This document shows, one piece after another, positions 52,142-60,057 of a DNA stretch of 64,000 nucleotides; the stretch's first letter is position 1; each line of letters opens with the position of its first letter. Source of the DNA: Streptomyces sp. CB02261 (GTDB lineage Bacteria; Actinomycetota; Actinomycetes; Streptomycetales; Streptomycetaceae); contig NZ_LIVX01000005.1 of NCBI RefSeq assembly GCF_001905665.1, positions 272,134 to 336,133 on the forward strand, read 5' to 3'. The notes under the pieces were generated by a model. The model made no database searches. It worked only from the letters and a program-made list of their open reading frames with translations, and was not told where the DNA came from. The position numbers and the translations under genes were made by a program.

Positions 52142-53023
52142 TCACTTGACCGCACCCGCGGTGAGACCGGCGACGAGATAGCGCTGGAGGAGGAGGAAGC
52201 CGACGACGACGGGGACGCTCACCACGAGGGAGGCGGCCATCACCTGGTTCCAGTAGACGTCGTTCTGGGTGGCGTACCCCTGGAGACCGACGGCGAGGGT
52301 ACGCGTGGAGTCGTTGGTCATCACGGAGGCGAAGAGCACCTCGCCCCACGCGGTCATGAAGGCGTAGACGGCGACGGCGATGATGCCGGGGGACGCGGCC
52401 GGGACGATGACCCGGAACAGTGCCTTGATCGGACCGCAGCCGTCGACCTTGGCCGCCTCGTCGAGCTCGCGCGGGATCGAGTCGAAGTAGCCGGTCAGCA
52501 TCCAGATGGAGAACGGCAGCGAGAAGGTCAGATAGGTGAGGATCAGCCCTTCGCGGGAGCCGAAGAGGGCGATGCCGGTGGCGTTGCCGATGTTCACGTA
52601 GATGAGGAAGAGCGGCAGCAGGAAGAGGATGCCGGGGAACATCTGCGTGGAGAGGACCGTCACCGTGAAGACCCGCTTGCCGCGGAAGGTGTAGCGGCTG
52701 ACGGCGTACGCGGCGAAGATCGCGACGACCACCGAGAGCACCGTGGCCGCGCCGGCGACGAGGATCGAGTTCACGAAGTAGTCGGCGAGCGGCACGGTCT
52801 CCCAGATGTCGACGTACGGCCGCAGCGTGATCCCGGAGGGGATCCACTCGAACTTCCCCGAGACGTCCTCAAGGGGTTTGAGCGAGCTGGAGATCATCAC
52901 GTACACCGGCAGCACCACGAAGGCGGTCAGCAGGGTGAGGAAGATCCGCCGGGTCCAGAGGAACGACCGGGGCGCGGCCATGGGGGAGCGCGGGGCCCCC
53001 CGTCGCGCTGCGTGCTCAGACAT
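52142..53023 (-). CDS. carbohydrate ABC transporter permease (MalG-type)
   Basis: A 293-residue inner-membrane permease with six hydrophobic helices. The EAA loop 'ELDEAAKVDGCGPIKALFRVIVP' (about 200-222) is where the ATPase docks. It overlaps the upstream permease by 8 bases. With the adjacent MalF-type permease and binding protein it imports a beta-gluco-oligosaccharide by inference from the GH1 gene downstream. No ATPase gene is in the operon; Streptomyces sugar importers usually share the distant MsiK ATPase. Confidence 0.92.
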   Translation of the reverse strand: MSEHAARRGAPRSPMAAPRSFLWTRRIFLTLLTAFVVLPVYVMISSSLKPLEDVSGKFEWIPSGITLRPYVDIWETVPLADYFVNSILVAGAATVLSVVVAIFAAYAVSRYTFRGKRVFTVTVLSTQMFPGILFLLPLFLIYVNIGNATGIALFGSREGLILTYLTFSLPFSIWMLTGYFDSIPRELDEAAKVDGCGPIKALFRVIVPAASPGIIAVAVYAFMTAWGEVLFASVMTNDSTRTLAVGLQGYATQNDVYWNQVMAASLVVSVPVVVGFLLLQRYLVAGLTAGAVK

Positions 53024-54008
53024 CGGAGGTCTTCCTTCCGCGGGTGGTGAGCAGGAGGTAGACGCCCGTGACGACGAGGAGGAAGAGCAGGAGCAGCACG
53101 GACATGGCCGAGCCGGTGCCGAAGTTCCACGTCTGGAAGGACGACTGGTAGATGTGGAGGGAGATCAGGTCGGCGGCTTCGGGGGCCGCCTTGCCGAACA
53201 GCACGAACGGCGTGTTGAAGTCGTTGAACGTCCAGAGGAAGAGGACGAGCACGAGGACCTGGTTGACGGACCGCAGCGACGGCAGCGTGATGTGCCGGAT
53301 CTGCTTCCACACGCCGGCCCCGTCGAGGGCGGCCGCCTCGTACATGTCCCGGGGGATGTTCTGCAGCCCCGCCATGACGGTCAGGAAGGCGAACGGCCAG
53401 CCCTTCCACACGGAGACGACGAGCAGGGCCCAGAAGCTGTTGTCCCCGATGAGCCAGAAGGCGGGGCTGTCGCCGATGCCCAGCTGGTCGTGCAGGACGT
53501 GGTTGACGAGGCCGTTGTCCCGCTGGAACATGAACGCCCACGTGATCACGGCGGCGTAGACGGGCAGCGCGTACGGGACGAGGAACAGCGTCCTGAGGAT
53601 GCCGCGGCCCCGGAAGTTCTCCTGGAGGAAGATCGCGGCGGCCGTGCCGAGGAGCCAGCAGAGTCCCACGGACAGCACGGTGAACATGCAGGTCGTCAGG
53701 AACGACTTCAGGAGCGCCTGGCCGACGGGGGCGTCGAAGTCGATCGCGACGGTGTAGTTGTCGAGCCCCGACCAGGGCGCGTCGGACCAGCTCCGGATGT
53801 AGAACTGGGTGAGCTCCTTGAAGCTCATGGCGATGCCCATGAGCATCGGGACGAGATGGACGAGGAGTTCGAGGAGCAGGGCGGGGAGCAGCAGGAGGTA
53901 CGGCAGTGCGATGCGGCGACGCCCGGAGCGGCGTGGTGCGCGCGCCTCTCCGGGTGTGGCCTTGCGCACCGTCCGCTCACTCGGGGGAGTGACGACGGTC
54001 TCGGTCAT
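53016..54008 (-). CDS. carbohydrate ABC transporter permease (MalF-type)
   Basis: A 330-residue permease with an extended basic N-terminus (about 35 residues), then six helices. The EAA loop reads 'DMYEAAALDGAGVWKQIRHITLP'. The start ATG 54008 lies 12 bases after the binding-protein stop; the longer open frame upstream is a shadow of the binding-protein gene. It forms the heterodimeric channel with the MalG-type subunit. Confidence 0.92.
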   Translation of the reverse strand: MTETVVTPPSERTVRKATPGEARAPRRSGRRRIALPYLLLLPALLLELLVHLVPMLMGIAMSFKELTQFYIRSWSDAPWSGLDNYTVAIDFDAPVGQALLKSFLTTCMFTVLSVGLCWLLGTAAAIFLQENFRGRGILRTLFLVPYALPVYAAVITWAFMFQRDNGLVNHVLHDQLGIGDSPAFWLIGDNSFWALLVVSVWKGWPFAFLTVMAGLQNIPRDMYEAAALDGAGVWKQIRHITLPSLRSVNQVLVLVLFLWTFNDFNTPFVLFGKAAPEAADLISLHIYQSSFQTWNFGTGSAMSVLLLLFLLVVTGVYLLLTTRGRKTSDV

Positions 54009-54019
54009 GGTGGGGCGGC

Positions 54020-55324
54020 CTACTTCTTGGGCATCTGCTGCTGGGCCTTTTCGAGCTTGCCGCGCACGGACTCCGTGGTCACCGGACGGCCGGCGGCGGC
54101 GTCGGCGAACAGCTCCTTGACGGCGGTGCCGACGACCGTCTCGAACTGCGACTCCTCGGGGACCTGCGGCAGGGCCGCGGCGCTGGTGGCGAGGGTGTCC
54201 CGGATGACGGCGAGCCACGGGTCGGCGAACACCGGGTCGTCCTGGGCCGACTTGACCGGCGTGACGGAGCCGTAGGCCTTGTTGAGCAGGATCTGCTCGT
54301 CGTCGCTGGTCATGAACTTCACGAACTTCAGCGCGCCGTCGAGGTTCTTGGTGTTCTTGAAGACCGCCATGTTGATGCCGGCGACCATGGAGTTGACCTG
54401 CTTGCCCGCGCCGGGCTTGCCCGACGGGACCGGGGCGGGTGCGACGCCCCACTCCTCCGGGGTCATGCCCTGGGACTCGAACGTCTGCGACGGGGTCTGC
54501 CACAGGACCATGCCGGTCTTGTTCTTCGAGAAGTCGCTGAGGGACTGGTTCTGGGCGTACTCGGCGTTGCCGGGCGCGACGATCTTCTGCGCGGCCATGA
54601 GGTCGACGTACTGCTTGACGGCGGCGACGGCTCCGTCGGAGGTGAAGTCCGGCTTGCCGTCGGCGGTGAAGAAGTCCGCACCGTGCTGCTTGCCGAGCAC
54701 GAAGACCTGGTGGATGTTGTTCGAGAGGTTGGAGCCCTCGACGCCGATGCCCCACTTCCCGTCCTTGCTGATCTTCTTGCCGGCGGCGATCAGCTCGTCC
54801 CAGGTGGTCGGCGGCTTCGCTATGCCGGCGTCCTTGAACATCTTCTTGTTGTAGTAGAGCGCGTACGACATGGAGTAGAGGGGAACGGCGGCCGGGTCCT
54901 TGCCCGGAGCTCCGGTGGAGCCGAGCGCGGACTCGACGAAGCGGCCCTTGCCGCCGATGGCCTCGAAGTTCTTCTCGTCCCAGGGCAGCAGCGCGCCGGT
55001 GGACTGCAGGGAGGCGCTCCAGGTGTTGCCGATGTTGAGGATGTCGGGGCCCTGGCCGGACGTGGTCGCGGCGAGGATCCGGTTGAGCAGGTCCGACCAC
55101 GGGATCACCTCCAGCTTGACCTTGATCCCGGTCTGCTTCTCGAACCGGTCCAGCTCCGGCTGCAGGACCTTCTTGTCGACCTCGAGGCTCGAGCCCTGGT
55201 TGGTGGCCCAGTAGGTGAGGGTCTTCGGTGACGACTCGCTCCCCTCACCGCCGCCACAGGCGGTGGCGGTGAGGACGAGGGAGAGGGTGACGGCACCGGT
55301 GACAGCGGCTCTGACTCTGCGCAT
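54020..55324 (-). CDS. sugar-binding lipoprotein of ABC importer
   Basis: A 434-residue solute-binding protein (family 1 type). The signal peptide with lipobox 'TATAC' puts the lipid-anchored Cys at about residue 24; the mature part shows 'LTYWATNQGSSLEVDKKVLQP' and 'TGIKVKLEVIPWSDLLNRI', typical of MalE/UgpB-like binding proteins. It captures the oligosaccharide outside and delivers it to the two permeases. Start ATG 55324 fits the signal peptide. A ROK operator overlaps its promoter. Confidence 0.93.
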   Translation of the reverse strand: MRRVRAAVTGAVTLSLVLTATACGGGEGSESSPKTLTYWATNQGSSLEVDKKVLQPELDRFEKQTGIKVKLEVIPWSDLLNRILAATTSGQGPDILNIGNTWSASLQSTGALLPWDEKNFEAIGGKGRFVESALGSTGAPGKDPAAVPLYSMSYALYYNKKMFKDAGIAKPPTTWDELIAAGKKISKDGKWGIGVEGSNLSNNIHQVFVLGKQHGADFFTADGKPDFTSDGAVAAVKQYVDLMAAQKIVAPGNAEYAQNQSLSDFSKNKTGMVLWQTPSQTFESQGMTPEEWGVAPAPVPSGKPGAGKQVNSMVAGINMAVFKNTKNLDGALKFVKFMTSDDEQILLNKAYGSVTPVKSAQDDPVFADPWLAVIRDTLATSAAALPQVPEESQFETVVGTAVKELFADAAAGRPVTTESVRGKLEKAQQQMPKK

Positions 55325-55397
55325 GGCTCGTGGGCCCTTTCGGGGACGACGGCGGGGGGCCGATCCGGTGAGCTTCTGGAAGCCTCGCCGTGACATC

Positions 55398-55444
55398 GGC
55401 TTAATTTAGGATGTGAGTTAAACCCCATGAGAAGGTCGCGTCAA
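55398..55444 (-). promoter_or_regulatory. promoter and ROK-type operator of the importer operon
   Basis: On the minus strand TTGACG (55444-55439)-N17-TTAACT (55421-55416). An inverted repeat GGCTTAA (55398-55404) / TTAAACC (55418-55424), 6 of 7 positions paired, 13-base spacer, overlaps the -10 box, as expected for a repressor site. The AT-rich patch contrasts with the GC-rich surroundings. Confidence 0.65.
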
Positions 55445-55460
55445 GGCCTGTAGTGCGGGT

Positions 55461-56801
55461 ATGTTGCAACGAACGACTTCAGAGACGGGGACCCAAGTGC
55501 ACGCGAGAACTGGTCGTACGGTGCGTGACCTGCGGCGCGAGAACCGCACCGCCGTTCTGCGCAGGCTGTACTTCGACGGGCCGATGAGCCGCCTCATGCT
55601 CGGCCCCGCGACCGGCCTCAGCTCCGGTTCGGTCAGCAACGTGGTCTCCGAACTCGTCGCGGAGGGCCTGGTCGAGGAAGCCGGCAGCGTCGACTCCGCC
55701 GGCGGCCGCCCCCGCACCCTCGTACGGATCACCCCCGCGAGCGGCTTCATGATCGGCGTCGACATCGGCGAGACCCGCGTCAGGATCGAGCTGTTCGACC
55801 TCACCCTCACCGAACTCGCCCGCGCCGAACGCCCGTTGGCCACCTCAGGACCCCGCACGGCCCGCTACGACGTCGACCTCGTCGTCGCCCACCTCCGGGA
55901 GGGCATCGCGGAGGTGCTCCACACCGCCGACGTGCCGGCCGAGCGTCTGCTCGGTGTCGGTGTGGGTGTGCCGGGGATCGTGGCGCGTGACGCGGAGGAC
56001 GGTGCGGTGGTGCACGGTCAGACGATCGGCTGGGACGCGGTGCCGTTCGAGCGGCTGTTGCGGGCGGCGGTGGATCTGCCCGAGGCGGTGCCGTACTGGA
56101 TCGACAACGGTGCCAAGACGCTGGGCCAGGCGGAGATGTGGTTCGGTGCCGGGCGGGGTGCGCGCAGTGCGGTGGTGGTCCTGTTCGGCTCGGGTGTGGG
56201 TGCCTGTGTGGTGACCGATCCGCTGGGGCCGGGGCGGGCGATCGAGTGGGGTCATCTGACGGTACGGGTGCGGGGCCGGCGCTGCCGCTGCGGTGCCCAG
56301 GGCTGCCTGGAGGCGTACGCGGGCGCGGAGGCGCTGCTCGAACGGTGGCGGGAGGCGGGCGGGCGGCTGCCGTCGGGCGCGGACGAGGAGACGGCCCTGA
56401 CCGCGATGCTGGCGGCCGCCTACCCGGCCGACCCGGAGGACTCCGACCTGACCGCGCTGACGGTCCTGGAGGAGACGGCCGAGTACCTCGGCGCCGGCTT
56501 CGCCGACCTGATCAACCTCTTCCAGCCCGAACGCATCCTCGTCGGCGGCTGGGCCGGCCTCCAGCTCGGCACCCGCTTCCTGGAGACCGTGTCGGGTTAC
56601 GCGAAGGAGTACGCCCTGAAGTACCCGGCCAGCCGCACCGAGATGGGCCTGGGCACCCTCGGTCCGGAGGCGGTCACGGTCGGCGCGGCGCTGCTGCCGC
56701 TGGTCGACTTCTTCGCCCAGGGAGGCCGCCGCCCCGAGACCCAGCCCACCACACCGGCCCCCGCCTGGCAGTCGGCCCTCCAGGACCGGGTGACCACCTG
56801 A
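55461..56801 (+). CDS. ROK-family transcriptional regulator (NagC/XylR-like)
   Basis: A 446-residue (or 434 if the GTG at 55497 is used) ROK repressor: winged HTH at about 20-80 ('LMLGPATGLSSGSVSNVVSELVAEGLV'), then a sugar-kinase-like domain with 'GVDIGETRVRIELFDL' and the zinc cluster 'CRCGAQGCLEAYAG' (about 275-288). Divergent from the importer operon whose promoter carries a TTAA-type inverted repeat, it most likely represses it until sugar binds. A TAGTGC box 5 bases before ATG 55461 would give a leaderless mRNA. Confidence 0.9.
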   Translation: MLQRTTSETGTQVHARTGRTVRDLRRENRTAVLRRLYFDGPMSRLMLGPATGLSSGSVSNVVSELVAEGLVEEAGSVDSAGGRPRTLVRITPASGFMIGVDIGETRVRIELFDLTLTELARAERPLATSGPRTARYDVDLVVAHLREGIAEVLHTADVPAERLLGVGVGVPGIVARDAEDGAVVHGQTIGWDAVPFERLLRAAVDLPEAVPYWIDNGAKTLGQAEMWFGAGRGARSAVVVLFGSGVGACVVTDPLGPGRAIEWGHLTVRVRGRRCRCGAQGCLEAYAGAEALLERWREAGGRLPSGADEETALTAMLAAAYPADPEDSDLTALTVLEETAEYLGAGFADLINLFQPERILVGGWAGLQLGTRFLETVSGYAKEYALKYPASRTEMGLGTLGPEAVTVGAALLPLVDFFAQGGRRPETQPTTPAPAWQSALQDRVTT

Positions 56802-56936
56802 CACACCCGTGTCCGGCGGCGGTCGGCCGAACCGGTGGTGGCCGACGGCAGGGGCGAAGGCGTCGCGCGGGGTCGGCAACCGGGGTGTCGTAGCGGCGCC
56901 CTGGCATCGCATCCGACCCCACCGGAGGATCCGTAC

Positions 56937-57233
56937 ATGTCCCGCACCACGCCACCGCGCCCCCTCGACGTCGAAGCGGCGTTCCCGGCCCTGGCCGCGC
57001 ATCGGAGGACGGCGACCAGGCTGTACCCCCGACCGGGCACGGCGAAGCCGGAGGAGAGCTCGGTGGCGGGGCCGCTGCTGTGGCCGGCCGACGAGCCGCG
57101 GCCCACGTGCACCGCCGTCCCCCCGAAGGGCCGGGGGCACCTCCCGTCCGACGTACGGCTCAGTCGGCGCCGGACGGAACCGCCCGTGACACGCGAGGGC
57201 CCTCCGCTTGCCTGGCCTATCGAATATCGATAG
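56937..57233 (+). pseudogene. truncated DUF1963/YwqG-like N-terminal remnant
   Basis: A 98-codon frame starting with a good ribosome site (GGAGGAT) and 'MSRTTPPRPLDVEAAFPALAAHRR', then 'GPLLWPADEPRPTCTA', the N-terminal pattern of a large streptomycete family that normally continues for 300 or more residues. After about residue 62 the pattern breaks off and the frame ends at 57233. It is thus either a shortened gene or a degraded remnant; its end abuts the promoter of the next pair. Confidence 0.6.
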
Positions 57234-57236
57234 ATT
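57208..57236 (+). promoter_or_regulatory. promoter with operator in the spacer (DUF2975-XRE pair)
   Basis: TTGCCT (57208-57213)-N17-TAGATT (57231-57236); the palindrome CTATCGA-ATA-TCGATAG (57217-57233) fills the spacer, a position suited to repression by the XRE protein encoded downstream. Confidence 0.65.
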
Positions 57237-57265
57237 CTTATCGTTGCTCGATCGAAGGGGAAGTG

Positions 57266-57763
57266 ATGGGCACGTGGATGGTGCGGGCGCTGCGAGCGGT
57301 ACTCGCGGTGCTGTTCGCCGGTTCTGTATTCGTCGAGGCGGTGATGGTTCCGCTGCTGGCGATCGACCTGGAAGGCCTGAAGCCGGAGTACGCGTACCTG
57401 CGGACACCGCTTCTCGTGATCATGGTTCTGGGCCTGCTGACGGCGCAGACCGTTCTGGTCTCCGTATGGCGCCTCGTGACGATGGTGCGGCGGGGCACGG
57501 TGTTCTCCCCGGCGGCCTTCCGGTACGTGGACGTCATCACGGGCGCGTTCGCGGTGGGCGCGGTCCTGGTGTTCGCGTTCGCCGTCGTCCTGGCGCCGGG
57601 GGAGGCGGTCGCCCCGGGCATCGTCCTGCTGATCTGCGGGGCGAGCCTCGCGGTCCTCGGTGTCGCGCTCATCGTGCTCGTGCTGCGGATGCTCCTCGCC
57701 CAGGCGGTCGCGCGGGACGTCGAGGCGGCGCGGATGCAGGCCGAACTCGCCGAGGTGATCTGA
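57266..57763 (+). CDS. DUF2975 four-helix membrane protein
   Basis: A 165-residue protein with four transmembrane helices (about 8-28, 45-65, 90-110, 118-140) and 'GTVFSPAAFRYVDVIT' in the middle loop, typical of DUF2975. These proteins are almost always paired with a small YozG-like HTH protein, as here; the pair is thought to form a membrane-linked regulatory unit. ATG 57266 follows AAGGGG. Its stop overlaps the XRE start by one base. Confidence 0.88.
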   Translation: MGTWMVRALRAVLAVLFAGSVFVEAVMVPLLAIDLEGLKPEYAYLRTPLLVIMVLGLLTAQTVLVSVWRLVTMVRRGTVFSPAAFRYVDVITGAFAVGAVLVFAFAVVLAPGEAVAPGIVLLICGASLAVLGVALIVLVLRMLLAQAVARDVEAARMQAELAEVI

Positions 57764-58017
57764 TGCCGATCGTCGTGGACATCGACGTGATGCTGGCCAG
57801 GCGCAAGATGTCCGTGGGACAGCTCGCGGAGCGCGTGGACATCACCCCCGCCAACCTCGCCGTACTGAAGAACGGCCGCGCCAAGGCCGTGCGCTTCACG
57901 ACGCTCGCCGCCCTCTGCGAGGCGCTCGAGTGCCAGCCGGGAGACCTGCTGCGCTGGGAGGTGGAGGACACGGCCGACGTGATGGCGGCAGCCGGTGAAG
58001 GACCACGGGGCACATGA
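57763..58017 (+). CDS. XRE-type HTH regulator (YozG-like)
   Basis: An 84-residue protein: 'MPIVVDIDVMLARRKMSVGQLAERVDITPANLAVLKNGRAK' in two parts shows the Cro/C1-type HTH, and 'LCEALECQPGDLLRW' the typical end of the domain. YozG-like regulators pair with DUF2975 membrane partners and are presumably held inactive by them. The TATCGATA-type palindrome in the upstream promoter is the probable binding site. Confidence 0.9.
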   Translation: MPIVVDIDVMLARRKMSVGQLAERVDITPANLAVLKNGRAKAVRFTTLAALCEALECQPGDLLRWEVEDTADVMAAAGEGPRGT

Positions 58018-58079
58018 GGACGGCCCCCTGTGAGGGCGGCGGTGACCGCAAGAGGCCGCAGCCTCGTACGAGCGTCCGG

Positions 58080-59084
58080 TCACCGACCGTCGCGAAGCCG
58101 AACGAGGTACGTCGCGGTCAGCGCCACCGCTCGGTCCCCGTCACCCGACAGCTCCACCAGGGCATCGGACGCCGTGGCGCCCGGGATGTCCGCCAACGCC
58201 TGGGTCAGCCGTACGCGAGCGGGCGCCGCGACGGCGTCGGCCGCGAGGCGATCCACGAGCCCCGCGGCGATCCGGTCCGCCGCCGCGGTGTCGCTCGCCA
58301 GCAGGCTCAGCGCATCGGCCGCATCGGTGTCGTTCCTTCCCTCCACGACCATGTCGAAGAGGGTCGGGACCGCCTCGGCCACTCCACGCGTCCCGAGCGC
58401 CAGGGCCGCATGCCCGCGGACCACGGGGTCGGGGTTCGCGAGGGCGTCCCGCAGCCGCGCGGTGGCCTCGCCCCCGGGCATCTCGGCGAGGGACCGCACG
58501 GCACGTACCCGCACGTCGGCCAGCGGTGAGCCGAGACCCTCCGCCAGCAGCGCCGTACCGCCGTCGCCCGATCGCGCCAGCGCCCACCGCAGAGCGCCCG
58601 CGACGATCGGATCCGCCTCTCTCAGCACCGCCTCGACGAGGGCCTCCACCGGCACCGGAACCTCGTCGCCCGACGACAGAGCCGCCCGCTGGCGCGCGTC
58701 CGCGCTCTTCGACCGCAGTGCCTGGAGGACCGCGACGACCTGGAGGACGTCCTCCCAGGCGGCCGGCTCCACCGCGTCGATGCGGCGGAGCCGCGTGAGC
58801 AGTTCGGTCTCGGCCGCGATGCGGGCCCGCGTCTGACGGACGAGATCGGCGACGAGCGCCGACGGCGTGAACCCGGGATCGTCGAGCGCGCGCCCGATCT
58901 CACGCAGCGAGAGGCCCAGCGACCGCAGACTCTCGATGTGGAAGATCCGCCGGATGTCCTCCCCGGAGTACTCCCGGTAGCCGGAGCCCGTACGGCCCGA
59001 AGGCCGCACCAGGCCGAGCGACTCGTAATGCCTGAGCATGCGGGCGCTGACTCCGGACCGCCGCGCCACCTCACCGATCAACAC
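58080..59084 (-). CDS. MerR-family regulator fused to HEAT repeats
   Basis: A 334-residue fusion. Residues 1-70 are a MerR winged HTH ('MLIGEVARRSGVSARMLRHYESLGLV', 'YREYSGEDIRRI'), about 70-120 the dimerisation helix, and about 130-334 HEAT/armadillo-like repeats ('DVRVRAVRSLAEMPGGEATARLRDALANPDPVVRGHAALALG'). This sensor end has replaced the usual metal or drug-binding domain. It is coupled to the second HEAT gene 6 bases upstream, and a MerR-type promoter precedes both. The ligand is unknown; a protein partner is likely given the repeats. Confidence 0.85.
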   Translation of the reverse strand: MLIGEVARRSGVSARMLRHYESLGLVRPSGRTGSGYREYSGEDIRRIFHIESLRSLGLSLREIGRALDDPGFTPSALVADLVRQTRARIAAETELLTRLRRIDAVEPAAWEDVLQVVAVLQALRSKSADARQRAALSSGDEVPVPVEALVEAVLREADPIVAGALRWALARSGDGGTALLAEGLGSPLADVRVRAVRSLAEMPGGEATARLRDALANPDPVVRGHAALALGTRGVAEAVPTLFDMVVEGRNDTDAADALSLLASDTAAADRIAAGLVDRLAADAVAAPARVRLTQALADIPGATASDALVELSGDGDRAVALTATYLVRLRDGR

Positions 59085-59090
59085 GCCCCA

Positions 59091-59759
59091 TCATCCCTCC
59101 TGGCCCGACCCGCCGAGAGCCACGACGCGCTTCGCCTCCTCGATCGCGAACTCGAACCCGGTGTCCGGGTCCCGCAGCAGTCGTTCCGTGGCCAGAGCGT
59201 GCGCGCGCACGTGCGGGTCGGAGGCCGCCGTCGCCGCGCGCAGAGCCGGCCCGACGACATCCCCCAGGGCGACGAGCGCCCGGCTGAGACTCAGCTGCGT
59301 CTCCCGCCCGCCGCGCCCGAGCTGGGTCGCCAGCACCTCGGCCAGCCCGGACTCCTCGCCGTCCGGCACGAGCACCACCGCGGTCCGCCAGGCGCTCCGC
59401 GCCACCTCGTCGTCGCCGTCGCACAGCAGCGCCCGGGTGATCGCGGGCCACGCCCGCCGGTCCCCGATCTTGGACAGGGTGTGCAGCGCCTGGCTCCGTG
59501 CCTGCGTACCGTCCGAGCGAAGCTCGCCGAGCAGCGCGGGGAGCGTCAGGGACACCGGGTGGCGGGTGAGCGCCCACGTCAGCATGTCGCGGACGAAGAA
59601 CTCCGGCTCGAACGCGCTCCGTTCGACGAGCTTGTCGACGAAGCACGGGTCAGGCGTCGTACCGACCGCGAGCGCCGCCCGCAGGCGCACGGACGCACGG
59701 TCGTCCTCCAGGCCCTGGAGGGCTCCTAGGACATCGGCGGTCTGTCTCGTCATGGTCAT
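59091..59759 (-). CDS. HEAT-repeat protein, partner of the MerR fusion
   Basis: A 222-residue protein composed of HEAT-like repeats ('DRASVRLRAALAVG', 'FFVRDMLTWALTRHPVSLTLPALLGELRSDGTQARSQALHTLSKIGD', 'DEVARSAWRTAVVLVP') with no catalytic motif. It resembles the C-terminal half of the adjacent MerR fusion, so the two may form a hetero-complex that gates transcription. ATG 59759 has GAGGAGG about 8 bases upstream. It is first in the two-gene operon and lies directly downstream of the 19-bp-spacer promoter. Confidence 0.82.
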   Translation of the reverse strand: MTMTRQTADVLGALQGLEDDRASVRLRAALAVGTTPDPCFVDKLVERSAFEPEFFVRDMLTWALTRHPVSLTLPALLGELRSDGTQARSQALHTLSKIGDRRAWPAITRALLCDGDDEVARSAWRTAVVLVPDGEESGLAEVLATQLGRGGRETQLSLSRALVALGDVVGPALRAATAASDPHVRAHALATERLLRDPDTGFEFAIEEAKRVVALGGSGQEG

Positions 59760-59781
59760 CGGGACCACCTCCTCGACGAGC

Positions 59782-59812
59782 AGTGAAGTCCTTGTCACCG
59801 TGTCAAGGTCAA
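59782..59812 (-). promoter_or_regulatory. MerR-type promoter with 19-base spacer and dyad
   Basis: On the minus strand TTGACC (59812-59807)-N19-TTCACT (59787-59782). The dyad CCTTGTCACCGTGTCAAGG (59790-59808) fills the spacer, the arrangement used by MerR regulators to twist promoter DNA. Confidence 0.7.
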
Positions 59813-59923
59813 ACGGGGGAGCCGGTCCGCGTGCGGCCCGGCCGGGAAAGGGAGCGGGTCCGAGGGCGTAGCCTGCCCCCGGACCCTGTCGATGCCGCTC
59901 ACATCACACGCCGGCACACTTGA

Positions 59924-60031
59924 GGACCCGGGTCATTCGTCATTGCGTCGCGTCCTGCCTTTGGACCACCGCCGATCGAGCTCGGCGGACCAGATTCGAA
60001 CTGGCATTTCGACGCACCAGGGCCCGGGCCC
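59924..60031 (-). ncRNA. YrlA-type Y RNA candidate 1 (permuted tRNA-like fold)
   Basis: Read on the minus strand from 60031: outer stem (60031-60021 with 59934-59924, 9-10 pairs); helix TGCGTCG (60016-60010) / CGACGCA (59950-59944) in the place of the anticodon stem; 4-base variable loop; T-arm GCCAG-TTCGAAT-CTGGT (60005-59989); 7-bp acceptor CCGCCGA/TCGGCGG (59988-59982 with 59975-59969) closed by a 6-base loop; TG as positions 8-9; D-arm GTCC-AAAGGCA-GGAC (59966-59952); one base; helix return. GACGAATG (59941-59934) lies in the outer internal loop, matching the bacterial Y RNA consensus GNCGAANG as I recall it. All tRNA spacings are kept, but the ends are at the anticodon. Confidence 0.8.
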
Positions 60032-60057
60032 GGTCGATCCGGCGATGAGCGGCGCAT

